A DNA stretch of 64,000 nucleotides from contig JAZBOL010000118.1 of the NCBI GenBank assembly GCA_036351115.1, forward strand, positions 9,081-73,080, written 5' to 3'. This stretch comes from Marinihelvus sp036351115. Lineage in GTDB: Bacteria; Pseudomonadota; Gammaproteobacteria; Xanthomonadales; SZUA-36. This document shows, one piece after another, positions 16,803 to 25,777 of this stretch. The notes beneath the pieces are model-generated. The model did no database searches. It was not told the DNA's origin and saw only the letters and a list, made by a program, of their open reading frames with translations. Numbering within the stretch: position 1 is the stretch's first letter; each line of letters opens with the position of its first letter. A program made the position numbers and the translations under genes.

Positions 16803-17678
16803 TCAGGTTTCCTCGTCGGCGATCTCCGTCACGCGGACGATGGCGCCGAGAAAGGCCGAGTCGAAGTACTGCAGCGTATTGGTGCGGACCTGGCGGGATT
16901 GCTCCAGGCGATGCACCTTGAACGATTCTTCCGGTTCCTGCGTCTCGACCACCGCACCCGGCGGGGACAGGACCGCCGTGGCGTCGATGGGTCCGGTGCC
17001 GTCACCCCGGTTCGCCGGTACCGCCACCGCTTCCGATGGCCGGGGCACTTCCGGCGGCGCGCCGACCCACTCGAATCCGGGCTCGAGCAACAGCGGCGGC
17101 TCCGGTGGGAATTCGCGATCCCAGGCCGGGCCGTCCAGGCGATACTCCAGGTCCACGTCCACGTGAAGAAAGCGGCTGCGACGGAGCTGCACGGTGCCGT
17201 CCAGTCGATAAAGCCTCGAGACATAGGCTTCGAAGGCGCCACCCGGGGAGGCATTGACCAGGTCGAGGTAGGCGATGTCACCGGGAACATACACCTCCTC
17301 AGCGACCACCTCGTCGCCGTGCACGCGCACGGGCGGGTGGTAGTCGAAGAAGGTCTGTTCGAAGGTCAACCGAACCAGGGGCTCGTACTCCGCCAGGCGG
17401 TCGAGGCGCGCCCAGATATTGGCGAAGGCTCCGTCCTGCTTGTCGAGCCGGACCGGGGTCTCCGGCGCCGCGTCTTCACCCAGCTCGAAGGCGTTTCGGA
17501 ACCGCCGGATCTCGTCCACGTCCACGGGCGTCGCGGGGACCCCCACGTTGCGAAACACGATCAGTTCGACGCGGTACCGTTCTTCCGCCGCCCGGGCCGT
17601 TGCGGTCTCGCCCATTGGCACGAGGCAGGCGAGCGCCGCGAACAGGGGCAGGGCAGGTCGAAGGTTTCGCGTCAACAT
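16803..17678 (-). CDS. csiV: CsiV-family exported protein
   Basis: A 291-residue exported protein with a signal peptide (residues 1-31, MLTRNLRPALPLFAALACL, cleavage near ARAAEE). The mature start YRVELIVFRN and the C-terminal QVRTNTLQYFDSAFLGAIVRVT pattern match the CsiV family (cell-shape integrity protein, peptidoglycan-binding, first described in Vibrio), which is commonly encoded beside mfd, as here. An alternative ATG at 17711 would add 11 residues before the signal peptide; neither has a strong ribosome site. Confidence 0.82.
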   Translation of the reverse strand: MLTRNLRPALPLFAALACLVPMGETATARAAEERYRVELIVFRNVGVPATPVDVDEIRRFRNAFELGEDAAPETPVRLDKQDGAFANIWARLDRLAEYEPLVRLTFEQTFFDYHPPVRVHGDEVVAEEVYVPGDIAYLDLVNASPGGAFEAYVSRLYRLDGTVQLRRSRFLHVDVDLEYRLDGPAWDREFPPEPPLLLEPGFEWVGAPPEVPRPSEAVAVPANRGDGTGPIDATAVLSPPGAVVETQEPEESFKVHRLEQSRQVRTNTLQYFDSAFLGAIVRVTEIADEET

Positions 17679-17748
17679 GCGTGGACCGGGGTCAGGACGA
17701 AGTGCGCGCATTATAGCGACCTGCGACCCTCGACGCCGTCAAACGGTA

Positions 17749-20700
17749 TCAGGCCTCTACCCGGGCACGCTCGGCGCCGAGGCGGTCGAGCAGGTCCGAG
17801 ACGTCTTCGATACGCTCCCCGTCGTCCTCGGGCGCGTTCAGCAGCTGCAACCGCGTCGGTCCCTTCATGCGGAACCGGGCCGGGTTGCCGTGCACCAGGC
17901 CCAGCAGGGCTTCCACATTGGCCTCGGCGGTTTCGGAAAACTCGAAGCGCCCGCCCCGGTTTCCCACGTCGACCCGGGTGACCCCGACGGCGTCGGCTTT
18001 CAGCTTGAGTCGCGCCACGGCAAACAGGTTGCGGGCCGGGTCCGGGAGCAGGCCGAAACGATCGATCATCTCGACCTGGAGCTCGCGCAGGGCGGCTTCG
18101 GTGCGGGCGCTCGCGATGCGCTTGTACAGGGTCAGCCGGGTGTGCACGTCGTGCAGGTAATCGTCGGGGATCAGCGCCGGCAGATGCAGTTCCACCTCCG
18201 CGCCGTGGCGCTTGCTTTCCTCGAGATCCGGTTCGCGGCCTTCCCGGAGTGCTTCCACGGCTCGGGTCAGCAATTCGCTGTACAGGCTGAAGCCGATCTG
18301 GGCGATCTGCCCGCTCTGGTCCTCCCCCAGGAGCTCACCCGCGCCGCGAATCTCCATGTCGTGGGTCGCCAGGGTAAAGCCGGCGCCGAGTTCCTCGAGG
18401 CTGCTGATGGCCTCGAGGCGTTTTTGCGCGTCCCGGGTCATGGCGCGGGGTTCCGGCGTCAGCAGGTAGGCGTAGGCGAGGTGGTGAGACCGCCCGACGC
18501 GTCCCCGCAGCTGGTGCAGCTGGGACAGGCCGAAGCGATCGGCCCGGTTGATGATGATCGTGTTCGCGGATGGGTTGTCGATCCCGTTCTCGATGATCGT
18601 GCTGCACACGAGCACGTGAAAGCGCTGCCGGTGAAAGTCCAGCATGACCTGCTCCAGTTCCCGCTCCGGCATCTGCCCGTGGGCAATGCGGATTCGCGCG
18701 TCGGGCACCAGCTCGCCGACTTCCCGGGCCATGCGCTCGATGCTCTTCACTTCGTTGTGCAGGAAGTACACCTGGCCGCCCCGCTGAATCTCGCGCTGCA
18801 GGGCCTCACGGAGCATGGCCGTGTCCCACTGCGCGACCAGGGTCTTGACCGCCATGCGCCGCGGCGGCGGCGTCGCGATGATGGACAGGTCGCGGATGCC
18901 CGACATGGCCATGTTGAGGGTGCGCGGGATCGGCGTGGCGGTGAGGGTGAGCATGTCGACCTCGGCCCGCATTTTCTTCAGGCGCTCCTTCTGGCGCACG
19001 CCGAACCGCTGCTCCTCGTCGACCATCACCAGGCCGAGGTTCTTGAATCGCATGTCACGCTGGAGCAGGCGATGGGTGCCGATGAGGATATCGACCTTGC
19101 CCTCCCGCGTGCGTTGCAGCACCGCTTCGGTTTCCTTCGCCGTTCGAAAACGGGACAGGATCTCGATGCGGATGGGCCAGTCGGCCATGCGGTCCGTGAA
19201 GGTCGAATGGTGCTGCTGGGCCAGCAGGGTGGTCGGTGCGAGGAAAGCCACCTGCTTGCCACCCTGAACCGCGATGAAGGCGGCGCGCAGGGCGACCTCG
19301 GTCTTGCCGAAGCCCACGTCGCCGCAAACGACCCGGTCCATGGGGCGGGGGGACACCATGTCGGCCCGCACCGCCTCGATCGCGTCGTGTTGATCCGGGG
19401 TTTCCTCGAAGGGAAAGGTGGCGGCGAATTCTTCGTAAAGCCGGTCGTCGAGCCCGAAGGCAAAGCCCTCGCGGGCTTCCCGCCGGGCGTAGAGATCCAG
19501 CAGTTCGGCGGCCACGTCCCGAACCTTTTCCGCGGCCTTGCGCCGCGCCTTGGTCCACTGGTCGCCCCCGAGACGATGCAGCGGCGCGGTTTCCGGGGAA
19601 GCGCCGGTGTAGCGGCTCACCAGGTGCAGCGACGCCACGGGCACGTAGAGCCGGTCGCCGTCCGCGTACTCGATGGTCAGGAATTCCGCCTCCCGCTGGT
19701 CCACTTCGAGGGTCTGCAGACCCTGGAAGCGGCCCACGCCGTGATCTTCGTGCACCACCGGCGCGCCGAGATCCAGGTCCGCGAGGTTGCGAATGATGGC
19801 GTCAGGATCACGATCGTCCCGGCGGGACTCGGTCGTGCGCCGGGCCCGGGCGCCGAAGAGCTGGCTTTCCGTCAGAACCGAGACGTCCTTACCCAGGCAG
19901 AAACCGCTTTCCACGGGGAGCACGGCCAGGCCCAGGGGCGCGTCGTCGTCCCGAAAATCCCGCCAGTTTTCAAAACGCCTGGGCTGCAATCCGAAGGCGC
20001 GAAGCGTGTCGCCGAGCGCTTCCCGGCGACCGGCCGTATCCGCGGCGAACAGCACCCGTCCGGGCCAGGCCGCTACGTAATCGAGCAGGGCCTCGCTGCC
20101 GCTCCTGCCCCGTTCGTGAATCGGCAATTCCGGCGGCAGATCCGTGTTGAACTGCACGCGTTCACCGAGGTCGTCCGCGCCCCCGGCCAGCTGCACCACG
20201 GCCCGTTCCAGTACCGGTTCGAGCACCGTCCTGACCGGGAAGAACAGCTCGTCCGGCGCCAGCACCGGTCGTTCAGGATCATGCCGGCGCAATTCGTAAC
20301 GGTCCTGCGTCTGCGCCGCGAAGGCGGTCATGGCCTCGCTGACGCCATCCTGCAGCACGACCCGGGGGGGCGCCGCGAGGTAGTCGAACAGGGACTCGGT
20401 TTCCTCGAAAAACAGGGGCAGGTACTGCTCGAGTCCCTGCGGATGGTGGCCCGCGCGCAATTCCTGGTACACCGGCACCTGGCGCATGTCGCCGTCGAAG
20501 CGCAGGCGCAGGGCGCGTCGCAGCTGATCCAGGTCCTTCGCGTCCGCCGGGTATTCCCGGGCGGGCAGCAGCCGCAGGGCATCCAGTTCACCGGTGGTGC
20601 GCTGGGACTCCGGATCGAAAGTCCTCAGGGTTTCGATTTCGTCATCGAACAGGTCGATGCGAATAGGCTGTGGAAGGCCGGTCGGAAACAGGTCCAGCAG

Positions 20701-21219
20701 CGAACCGCGCACCGCGAACTGGCCGGACTGGTACACCTGGTCGACCGCCTCGTAGCCGGCGTGCAGCAGGCCCTCGCGGAACGCGTCGAAATCGATGCGC
20801 TGGCCGGGCTCGAGATCCAGGGTGCGGCCCAGGACATGGCTGCGCGGCGGCAGGCGCTCGAGCAGCGTCGGCGCCGGCACCAGGAGCAGGCCGCGCTGCA
20901 GCCGGGCGAGCGCAGCGAGAGCCGCCAGGCGTTCGGACACGATGTCGGGGTGCGCGGAGAACGGGTCATAGGGCAGCGTTTCGCGATCCGGAAAGTGCCA
21001 GACCGGCACGTCGTTCTCAGCGAGAAGCCGCAGATCCTGTTCCAGGGCGCGGGCCCGGTGGCTGCTCCGGGTGACCACCACCACCGGTTCGTTCGCCTGC
21101 TCCGCCGCGGCTCGCAGGGCGAGGGCCAGGCTGCTGCCGTGCAGGCCGGTCCAGGTCACGGGACGACCTGGGGGCGCGGAAAGGCGAGCCTGGGTAACGG
21201 GCAGGGCGTTCGTATTCAT
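17749..21219 (-). CDS. mfd: Transcription-repair coupling factor Mfd
   Basis: Mfd removes RNA polymerase stalled at DNA lesions and recruits UvrA. The 1156-residue protein has the UvrB-like N-terminal module (FPDRETLPYDPFS), the RNA-polymerase-interacting domain (about residues 480-550, DLGAPVVHEDHGVGRFQGLQ), then the RecG-like helicase with Walker A GDVGFGKTEVA, a DEEQRFGV Walker B and motif VI. The start is the ATG at 21219; the frame stays open upstream, but that part overlaps the antiporter gene antisense-free and is not conserved Mfd. The nhaC-type gene ends 22 bases upstream. Confidence 0.97.
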   Translation of the reverse strand: MNTNALPVTQARLSAPPGRPVTWTGLHGSSLALALRAAAEQANEPVVVVTRSSHRARALEQDLRLLAENDVPVWHFPDRETLPYDPFSAHPDIVSERLAALAALARLQRGLLLVPAPTLLERLPPRSHVLGRTLDLEPGQRIDFDAFREGLLHAGYEAVDQVYQSGQFAVRGSLLDLFPTGLPQPIRIDLFDDEIETLRTFDPESQRTTGELDALRLLPAREYPADAKDLDQLRRALRLRFDGDMRQVPVYQELRAGHHPQGLEQYLPLFFEETESLFDYLAAPPRVVLQDGVSEAMTAFAAQTQDRYELRRHDPERPVLAPDELFFPVRTVLEPVLERAVVQLAGGADDLGERVQFNTDLPPELPIHERGRSGSEALLDYVAAWPGRVLFAADTAGRREALGDTLRAFGLQPRRFENWRDFRDDDAPLGLAVLPVESGFCLGKDVSVLTESQLFGARARRTTESRRDDRDPDAIIRNLADLDLGAPVVHEDHGVGRFQGLQTLEVDQREAEFLTIEYADGDRLYVPVASLHLVSRYTGASPETAPLHRLGGDQWTKARRKAAEKVRDVAAELLDLYARREAREGFAFGLDDRLYEEFAATFPFEETPDQHDAIEAVRADMVSPRPMDRVVCGDVGFGKTEVALRAAFIAVQGGKQVAFLAPTTLLAQQHHSTFTDRMADWPIRIEILSRFRTAKETEAVLQRTREGKVDILIGTHRLLQRDMRFKNLGLVMVDEEQRFGVRQKERLKKMRAEVDMLTLTATPIPRTLNMAMSGIRDLSIIATPPPRRMAVKTLVAQWDTAMLREALQREIQRGGQVYFLHNEVKSIERMAREVGELVPDARIRIAHGQMPERELEQVMLDFHRQRFHVLVCSTIIENGIDNPSANTIIINRADRFGLSQLHQLRGRVGRSHHLAYAYLLTPEPRAMTRDAQKRLEAISSLEELGAGFTLATHDMEIRGAGELLGEDQSGQIAQIGFSLYSELLTRAVEALREGREPDLEESKRHGAEVELHLPALIPDDYLHDVHTRLTLYKRIASARTEAALRELQVEMIDRFGLLPDPARNLFAVARLKLKADAVGVTRVDVGNRGGRFEFSETAEANVEALLGLVHGNPARFRMKGPTRLQLLNAPEDDGERIEDVSDLLDRLGAERARVEA

Positions 21220-21241
21220 GAAACGGGTGTTCCGGGTGTTG

Positions 21242-22924
21242 TTACGAGGCGATCTCGGCCTTGACACCCCACCAGCGCAGCAAGGCGTAGAGCACGACGA
21301 GAGACGTGGCGATGCCGAGCCACCAGGGGAGACCCAGGGCCACGGGAACGCTGCACAGCAGCAGGGACACCAGGCCGACCAGGCCGGCGTAGGGCAACTG
21401 CGTGCGGACGTGCTCGACATGATCACATCCGCTGGCGAGGGACGATAGCACCGTGGTGTCAGAGATCGGTGAACAGTGGTCACCCCACACGCTGCCGGCG
21501 AGCACCGCCGCGATCGACGAGTACAGCAGGTGCATATGCTCCGGACCAGTCAGGCCCTGGCTCTGCATGACCGCCCAGGTCAGGGGAATGACCAGGGGCA
21601 CGAGGATGCCCATGGCGCCCCAGCTGGATCCGGTGCCGAAGCCGGTGCCGGCCGCCAGCAGGAACACCAGGGCCGGCAGGGTCCAGGCGGGGAGGGTGTC
21701 GCCCAGGGCCCCGACCAGGAATTCACTCGTACCGAGATCCGTGGCCACCGTACCCACGGACCAGGCCAGGATGAGCACGATCATGGCCTTGAGCATGCTG
21801 CGCAGACCGCGATACCAGGCATCCACCACCTGCTCCAGGGTCAGGATGCGCTGCACCAGGGACAGGGCCACGGCCACCAGGACCCCGACGAGAGAGGCCC
21901 ACATGAGCGCCGTGTAGGAGTCCGCAGCGCCAATGATGTCGCGGATGCCCGCGTCCGCCGTGCCGACGTTCGCGCTGCCGGTGACGTAGAGGCCGATCAC
22001 GACACCGCTGATCATGACACCGACGGGAAGCAGGGCATTGATGGCCCGCTGGGGCATGCCGTCCACCGGCGGAATTGGAGCGGCGTCACTCGCGGACGAG
22101 GAGGCCGAATCGTCGGCCGCCACGCCTTCACCCCGCCGTGCGCGCGCCTCGGCATGCCGCATGGGACCGAAATCCCGCTCCGTCAGGCACACCATCAACA
22201 CGAAGGCGATGGCGAGGATCGGGTAAAAGCTGTAGGGGATCGTGTTGAGGTAAACCAGGTACGCCTGCATGTCGAGGCCCGGAATATTGTCGATGGCGTC
22301 GCCGATGAGCCCCACTTCATAGCCCACCCAGGTCGTGACCAGGGCGATACACGCGACCGGGGCCGCCGTGGAATCCACCAGGTAAGCGAGCTTTTCCCGG
22401 GATACCCGCATGGCGTCCGTCACCGGCCGCATGGTGTTGCCTACCACCAGGGTGTTCGCGTAGTCGTCGAAAAAGATGGCCAGGCCCATGCCGGCGGTCG
22501 CCAGGCAGGCGTGCCGGGCGTTGTCCGCCCAGCGCACGACACCGTTGACGATGCCCTGCATGCCCCCGTTGCGGCTGATGATCCCGACCATGCCGCCGAT
22601 CATGAGGGTGAAGATGATGATGGCGGCATGGTCCGCATCCGCCAGCTCGTCCCGGGCGAACACGTGCACCGTGTCGAGGAGACCCAGGCCGAGGCCGGGC
22701 AGGCTCAGGTCGCGCAGCAGCCAGGCACCCAGCCACAGGGCGAGAAACAGGGCCGGGATGACCCGTTTGAAGACCAGGGCGAAGGTGATGGCGAAGAGCG
22801 GCGGCAGCACCGCAGGCCACTGACCGAAAAATCGGGAGGTTTGTTCGTCGGCCAGGGCGACGGAAGAAAAACTGACGAGAAGCAATGCATTAAATATATT
22901 TCTTATCATTCTGTTATTGAACAT
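21242..22924 (-). CDS. NhaC-family Na+/H+ antiporter-like membrane protein
   Basis: A 560-residue membrane protein with about 12 hydrophobic segments and the NhaC/ArsB-superfamily marks: a GMVGIISRNGGMQG motif, FFDDYANTLVVG with paired aspartates, VDSTAAPVACIA and GSVWGDHCSPISDTT. Related proteins exchange Na+ (or organic acids) for protons across the inner membrane. The N-terminus is an extra hydrophobic, signal-like segment encoded by unusually AT-rich DNA (22885-22935). A GGAGA ribosome site precedes the ATG at 22924. It sits between dusB (33 bases upstream) and mfd. Confidence 0.87.
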   Translation of the reverse strand: MFNNRMIRNIFNALLLVSFSSVALADEQTSRFFGQWPAVLPPLFAITFALVFKRVIPALFLALWLGAWLLRDLSLPGLGLGLLDTVHVFARDELADADHAAIIIFTLMIGGMVGIISRNGGMQGIVNGVVRWADNARHACLATAGMGLAIFFDDYANTLVVGNTMRPVTDAMRVSREKLAYLVDSTAAPVACIALVTTWVGYEVGLIGDAIDNIPGLDMQAYLVYLNTIPYSFYPILAIAFVLMVCLTERDFGPMRHAEARARRGEGVAADDSASSSASDAAPIPPVDGMPQRAINALLPVGVMISGVVIGLYVTGSANVGTADAGIRDIIGAADSYTALMWASLVGVLVAVALSLVQRILTLEQVVDAWYRGLRSMLKAMIVLILAWSVGTVATDLGTSEFLVGALGDTLPAWTLPALVFLLAAGTGFGTGSSWGAMGILVPLVIPLTWAVMQSQGLTGPEHMHLLYSSIAAVLAGSVWGDHCSPISDTTVLSSLASGCDHVEHVRTQLPYAGLVGLVSLLLCSVPVALGLPWWLGIATSLVVLYALLRWWGVKAEIAS

Positions 22925-22957
22925 TTTTTCTCCTTTTTATCTGCCGCTTTTCCTGCC

Positions 22958-23941
22958 TCAGGCCGCCTGCCGCGTCGAGAACCACGCATCGAGGAGCCGA
23001 AGCTGCTCCGCCGCCGTTTCCACGCGGACGAGCTTGTCGCGCAGGGCCTGCCCGCCGTGCCGGTTCTGCAGGTACCAGCCGAAGTGTTTGCGGGCGACAC
23101 GCGTGCCCTGGACGTCGCCGTAGAACCGGTGCAGCCCCCGTACATGCCGCATCATGACGTCATGCACCTCCTCGAGGCCTGGCGCCGCCATCAGTTCGCC
23201 GGTGGCCAGGTAATGCCCGACTTCGCGAAAAATCCAGGGGTTGCCCTGGGCGCTGCGTCCAAACATAAGCCCGTCCGCGCCGGTGCGTGCCAGCACCCGC
23301 TTCGCCTGCTGCGGCGTTTCGATGTCGCCGTTGGCGAAGACGGGAATGCGCACGGCCTCACGGATCTCCCGGATCGTGTCGTACTCGGCCTGGCCCTTGA
23401 ACCGATCCGCCCGGGTACGGCCATGCACCGCGAGGGCCTGGATACCGGCCGCCTCGGCGATGCGGGCGATGGCAACGCCGTTGCGGCGGTCGGGGTCCGG
23501 CCCGGTGCGGATTTTCAGGGTGACCGGGACGTCAACCGCGTCCACCGTGGCCTCCAGGATCGCGCGCACCAGGGACTCGTCTTCGAGCAACGCCGAGCCG
23601 GCGGCCTTGTTGCAGACCTTCTTGGCCGGGCAACCCATGTTGATGTCGATGATCTCGGCGCCGTGGCGCACGTTGTAGCGCGCGGCGTCGGCCATCCAGG
23701 CCGGCTCGCTGCCGGCGATCTGCACGGCGATGGGCTTTGCTTCGCCCTCGTGATTGCGGCGCAGTTCCGATTTACGGGTGCCGCGCAAGCGCGGATCGGA
23801 GGACAGCATTTCGCCGACCACGTAACCTGCCCCAAGCTCGCGGCACAACATGCGGAAGGGCAAATCCGTGACACCCGCCATGGGCGCCAGGGCCAGTGGG
23901 TTCGGCAGGGTGTGGGGGCCGATGGCGAGGGCGGCGCTCAT
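22958..23941 (-). CDS. dusB: tRNA-dihydrouridine synthase B
   Basis: DusB reduces uridine to dihydrouridine (position 17 in E. coli tRNA) with FMN and NADPH. The 327-residue TIM barrel has LALAPMAGVTDLPFRMLCR near the N-terminus, the catalytic cysteine in NMGCPAKKVCNKAAGSALL (about residue 101) and GRSAQGNPWIF for FMN phosphate binding. In many gammaproteobacteria dusB is followed by fis; here it is followed by an antiporter gene and no fis is present. The start overlaps the stop of the TraB-family gene by four bases. Confidence 0.96.
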   Translation of the reverse strand: MSAALAIGPHTLPNPLALAPMAGVTDLPFRMLCRELGAGYVVGEMLSSDPRLRGTRKSELRRNHEGEAKPIAVQIAGSEPAWMADAARYNVRHGAEIIDINMGCPAKKVCNKAAGSALLEDESLVRAILEATVDAVDVPVTLKIRTGPDPDRRNGVAIARIAEAAGIQALAVHGRTRADRFKGQAEYDTIREIREAVRIPVFANGDIETPQQAKRVLARTGADGLMFGRSAQGNPWIFREVGHYLATGELMAAPGLEEVHDVMMRHVRGLHRFYGDVQGTRVARKHFGWYLQNRHGGQALRDKLVRVETAAEQLRLLDAWFSTRQAA

Positions 23942-25179
23942 GTCAGCAGCTGGAAGAATCTGAACCCGGCGATCCAGGTTCCCAGGGAAGAGCCCAGGTT
24001 CGCCAGGAAAAAAACCAGGAGAATGCGCGTCGCCGGATTGCGATACCAGCCCTTGAGACTCGTGGCGTCCTCGCGCAGGCGTTCCAGGTCGTGTCCGGTC
24101 GGTTTTTTGAGGACGGACTCCACGGCGCCGGCGACCATGCCGGCCGCCACGGCGGGGTTGAGGGACGTCAGGGGTGCCGCGAGCATGGCGCTCAGGATGG
24201 TCAGGGGATGGCCGCGGGCGAGGGCGGCGCCGAGGGCGGCGAGCCCGCCGTTCAGCAGTACCCAGACCCCCACCAGCTGCCAGCCGAGCTCGGGGCTGCG
24301 GCTGAAGCCGAAGTAGAACCCGGTCAGCACCAGGGCGGTAATGACCCAGGGAAGGGTGCGTGGCCAGCGCGCTTTCGGCGGCTGTTCCGCCAGGGTGCGC
24401 GCGATTTCCGAGGCGTCCGCCGGATCCTCGGCCAGGTGCCGGGCCAGTCCGTCGAGGTGTCCGGCGCCGACGACCACCAGCACCCGGTCCCCGTCCCGTC
24501 CCGAATTTTCTTCGCGCAGCCGCGCGGCCATGTAGCGATCGCGCTCCGCGATGAGCGCCTCGTACAGTTCCGGGGACTGCTCGGCGAACTCGGTGAAGGT
24601 GGACTCGAGTATGTCGCCTTCCTTGAGCTTTTCGATGGCCTCTTCGTCGATCTCCTCGGAGGAGAAGGAGCTCATGACCAGGCCCGTGGTGAGATAGAAC
24701 CGTTTGTACCAGGGCACGGCCTGGTAGGTTCGGCGCAACGTGGTGGCGAGGTCGCGATCGACCAGTTGCAGCGCCAGTCCGCGTTCCCGGGCCCCCATGG
24801 CGGCCGCTTTCAGCTCTGCCCCCGGCTCGATGTCGAACTGTTCGGCGATGCGCCGCTGGTAGCCGCTCAGCGCCAGGTTCGCCATAACGAGGCCCGCCTT
24901 CCCGCTACGGATGATCTGGAACAGGTCCAGGTCCTGCCAGCTCTTCTTGCCGTCGAGGGCTTCGAGGCGGGTGGAGCACAGTTCCACGGCGACGGCATCC
25001 CAGGGGAAGCCGGCGACCTGTGCCTCGACCGCGCGCACGCTCGCGGGCGATACGTGCGCCGTGCCGAGCAGCGTGTAGTGCACGCCGTCCCGCACCACCT
25101 CGCGAACGGGCTGGTCGGGGTCGGCCTGCGCCGCTGCGGGCGGTTCAGGCGGGATCGCAGGTTGGGTGGATTCGGTCAC
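23938..25179 (-). CDS. TraB/PrgY-family membrane protein
   Basis: A 413-residue protein with the TraB/PrgY signature: a YTLLGTAHVSPASV strand-loop at residues 35-48, an ELC-containing helix (AVELCSTRLEAL) and VVVGAGHLDGL near residue 245. Four hydrophobic segments fill the C-terminal 140 residues. PrgY blocks peptide pheromone activity in Enterococcus, and the related Tiki proteins are metal-dependent proteases using GxxH motifs; the role in gammaproteobacteria is unknown. First gene of an apparent traB-dusB-antiporter-mfd run. Confidence 0.83.
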   Translation of the reverse strand: MTESTQPAIPPEPPAAAQADPDQPVREVVRDGVHYTLLGTAHVSPASVRAVEAQVAGFPWDAVAVELCSTRLEALDGKKSWQDLDLFQIIRSGKAGLVMANLALSGYQRRIAEQFDIEPGAELKAAAMGARERGLALQLVDRDLATTLRRTYQAVPWYKRFYLTTGLVMSSFSSEEIDEEAIEKLKEGDILESTFTEFAEQSPELYEALIAERDRYMAARLREENSGRDGDRVLVVVGAGHLDGLARHLAEDPADASEIARTLAEQPPKARWPRTLPWVITALVLTGFYFGFSRSPELGWQLVGVWVLLNGGLAALGAALARGHPLTILSAMLAAPLTSLNPAVAAGMVAGAVESVLKKPTGHDLERLREDATSLKGWYRNPATRILLVFFLANLGSSLGTWIAGFRFFQLLT

Positions 25180-25370
25180 GTTGGAAACCTGTCACGACAC
25201 GGCACACGGCGAGTCGCGTCGAATTGCCATGATTCAAGCCGTTGTAAAACCGGCGCAAAGGGCGCAAGGATACCGCAGAAGCGGCTTCAAGGCCCGTTTT
25301 CGGGTCGGGCCGACGGGGGAGCAAGGAAGGCGCGAGGCATCGGCCTCGAACGGGGAAACGGGGAAACGCT

Positions 25371-25389
25371 CGGGGTGCGGAACACCCCG
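25371..25389 (-). terminator. Candidate terminator after the small exported protein gene
   Basis: Read on the minus strand, CGGGGTG and CACCCCG pair around a five-base loop, 10 bases after the stop codon of the gene ending at 25399. The downstream minus-strand sequence is only mildly T-rich (GTTTCC twice). The rest of the 219-base gap to 25180 shows a short direct repeat, CGGGGAAA twice around 25351-25366, and nothing else I can identify. Confidence 0.4.
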
Positions 25390-25398
25390 GCCGACATC

Positions 25399-25707
25399 TC
25401 AGGCGCTGTCGATGACCTGGCCTTCGGTCAGCACGGAGAAGAGCACCAGGTCGTATTCGAAGTACACTGAATAGGTGTCGTAGTCCCAACGCGTGATGGG
25501 TGGTTCACCGACGGCTTCGTGGCGCTTGTCGGGGGCGCCGAAGCGTGATTCCACCTCGGCCTTGCTGAGGCCGTTGGTGGGGAGATCCATTTTTTCCACC
25601 TGGCGAACTTCGTCGAGCACCAGCACGTCGGCTGAAACGGCCGGCGGCGCCAGGACGCAGGCGAGCAGCAAACCGGTGAAAAACGGGGCGGCAATCACTT
25701 TCTTCAT
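25399..25707 (-). CDS. Small exported protein with a BamE/SmpA-like fold
   Basis: A 102-residue protein with a Sec signal peptide (residues 1-26, MKKVIAAPFFTGLLLACVL, cleavage after AVSA). The mature segment NGLSKAEVESRFGAPDKRH, then a W-D-Y-D-x-Y strand and a short hydrophobic end resemble the helix-helix-strand pattern of SmpA/OmlA (BamE-like) domains, where a G-x-s-x-x-x-V-x-x-x-x-G-x-P turn is diagnostic. No lipobox is visible (the only cysteine, C17, is inside the hydrophobic core). Function is unknown. The ATG at 25707 is preferred over a hydrophobic 13-residue extension. Confidence 0.75.
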   Translation of the reverse strand: MKKVIAAPFFTGLLLACVLAPPAVSADVLVLDEVRQVEKMDLPTNGLSKAEVESRFGAPDKRHEAVGEPPITRWDYDTYSVYFEYDLVLFSVLTEGQVIDSA

Positions 25708-25777
25708 GGTCAGGGTTCCCGTCAGGTCGAGGCTCAAGAATAGCACAAAGGCTCCTGATGTCAGTCTGGATTTTCCG

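Noticed and set aside
17419..21264. About 1280-codon open frame antisense to mfd and csiV
   Set aside because: Same codon-bias artefact; composition is that of reversed Mfd codons, and it crosses two real genes.
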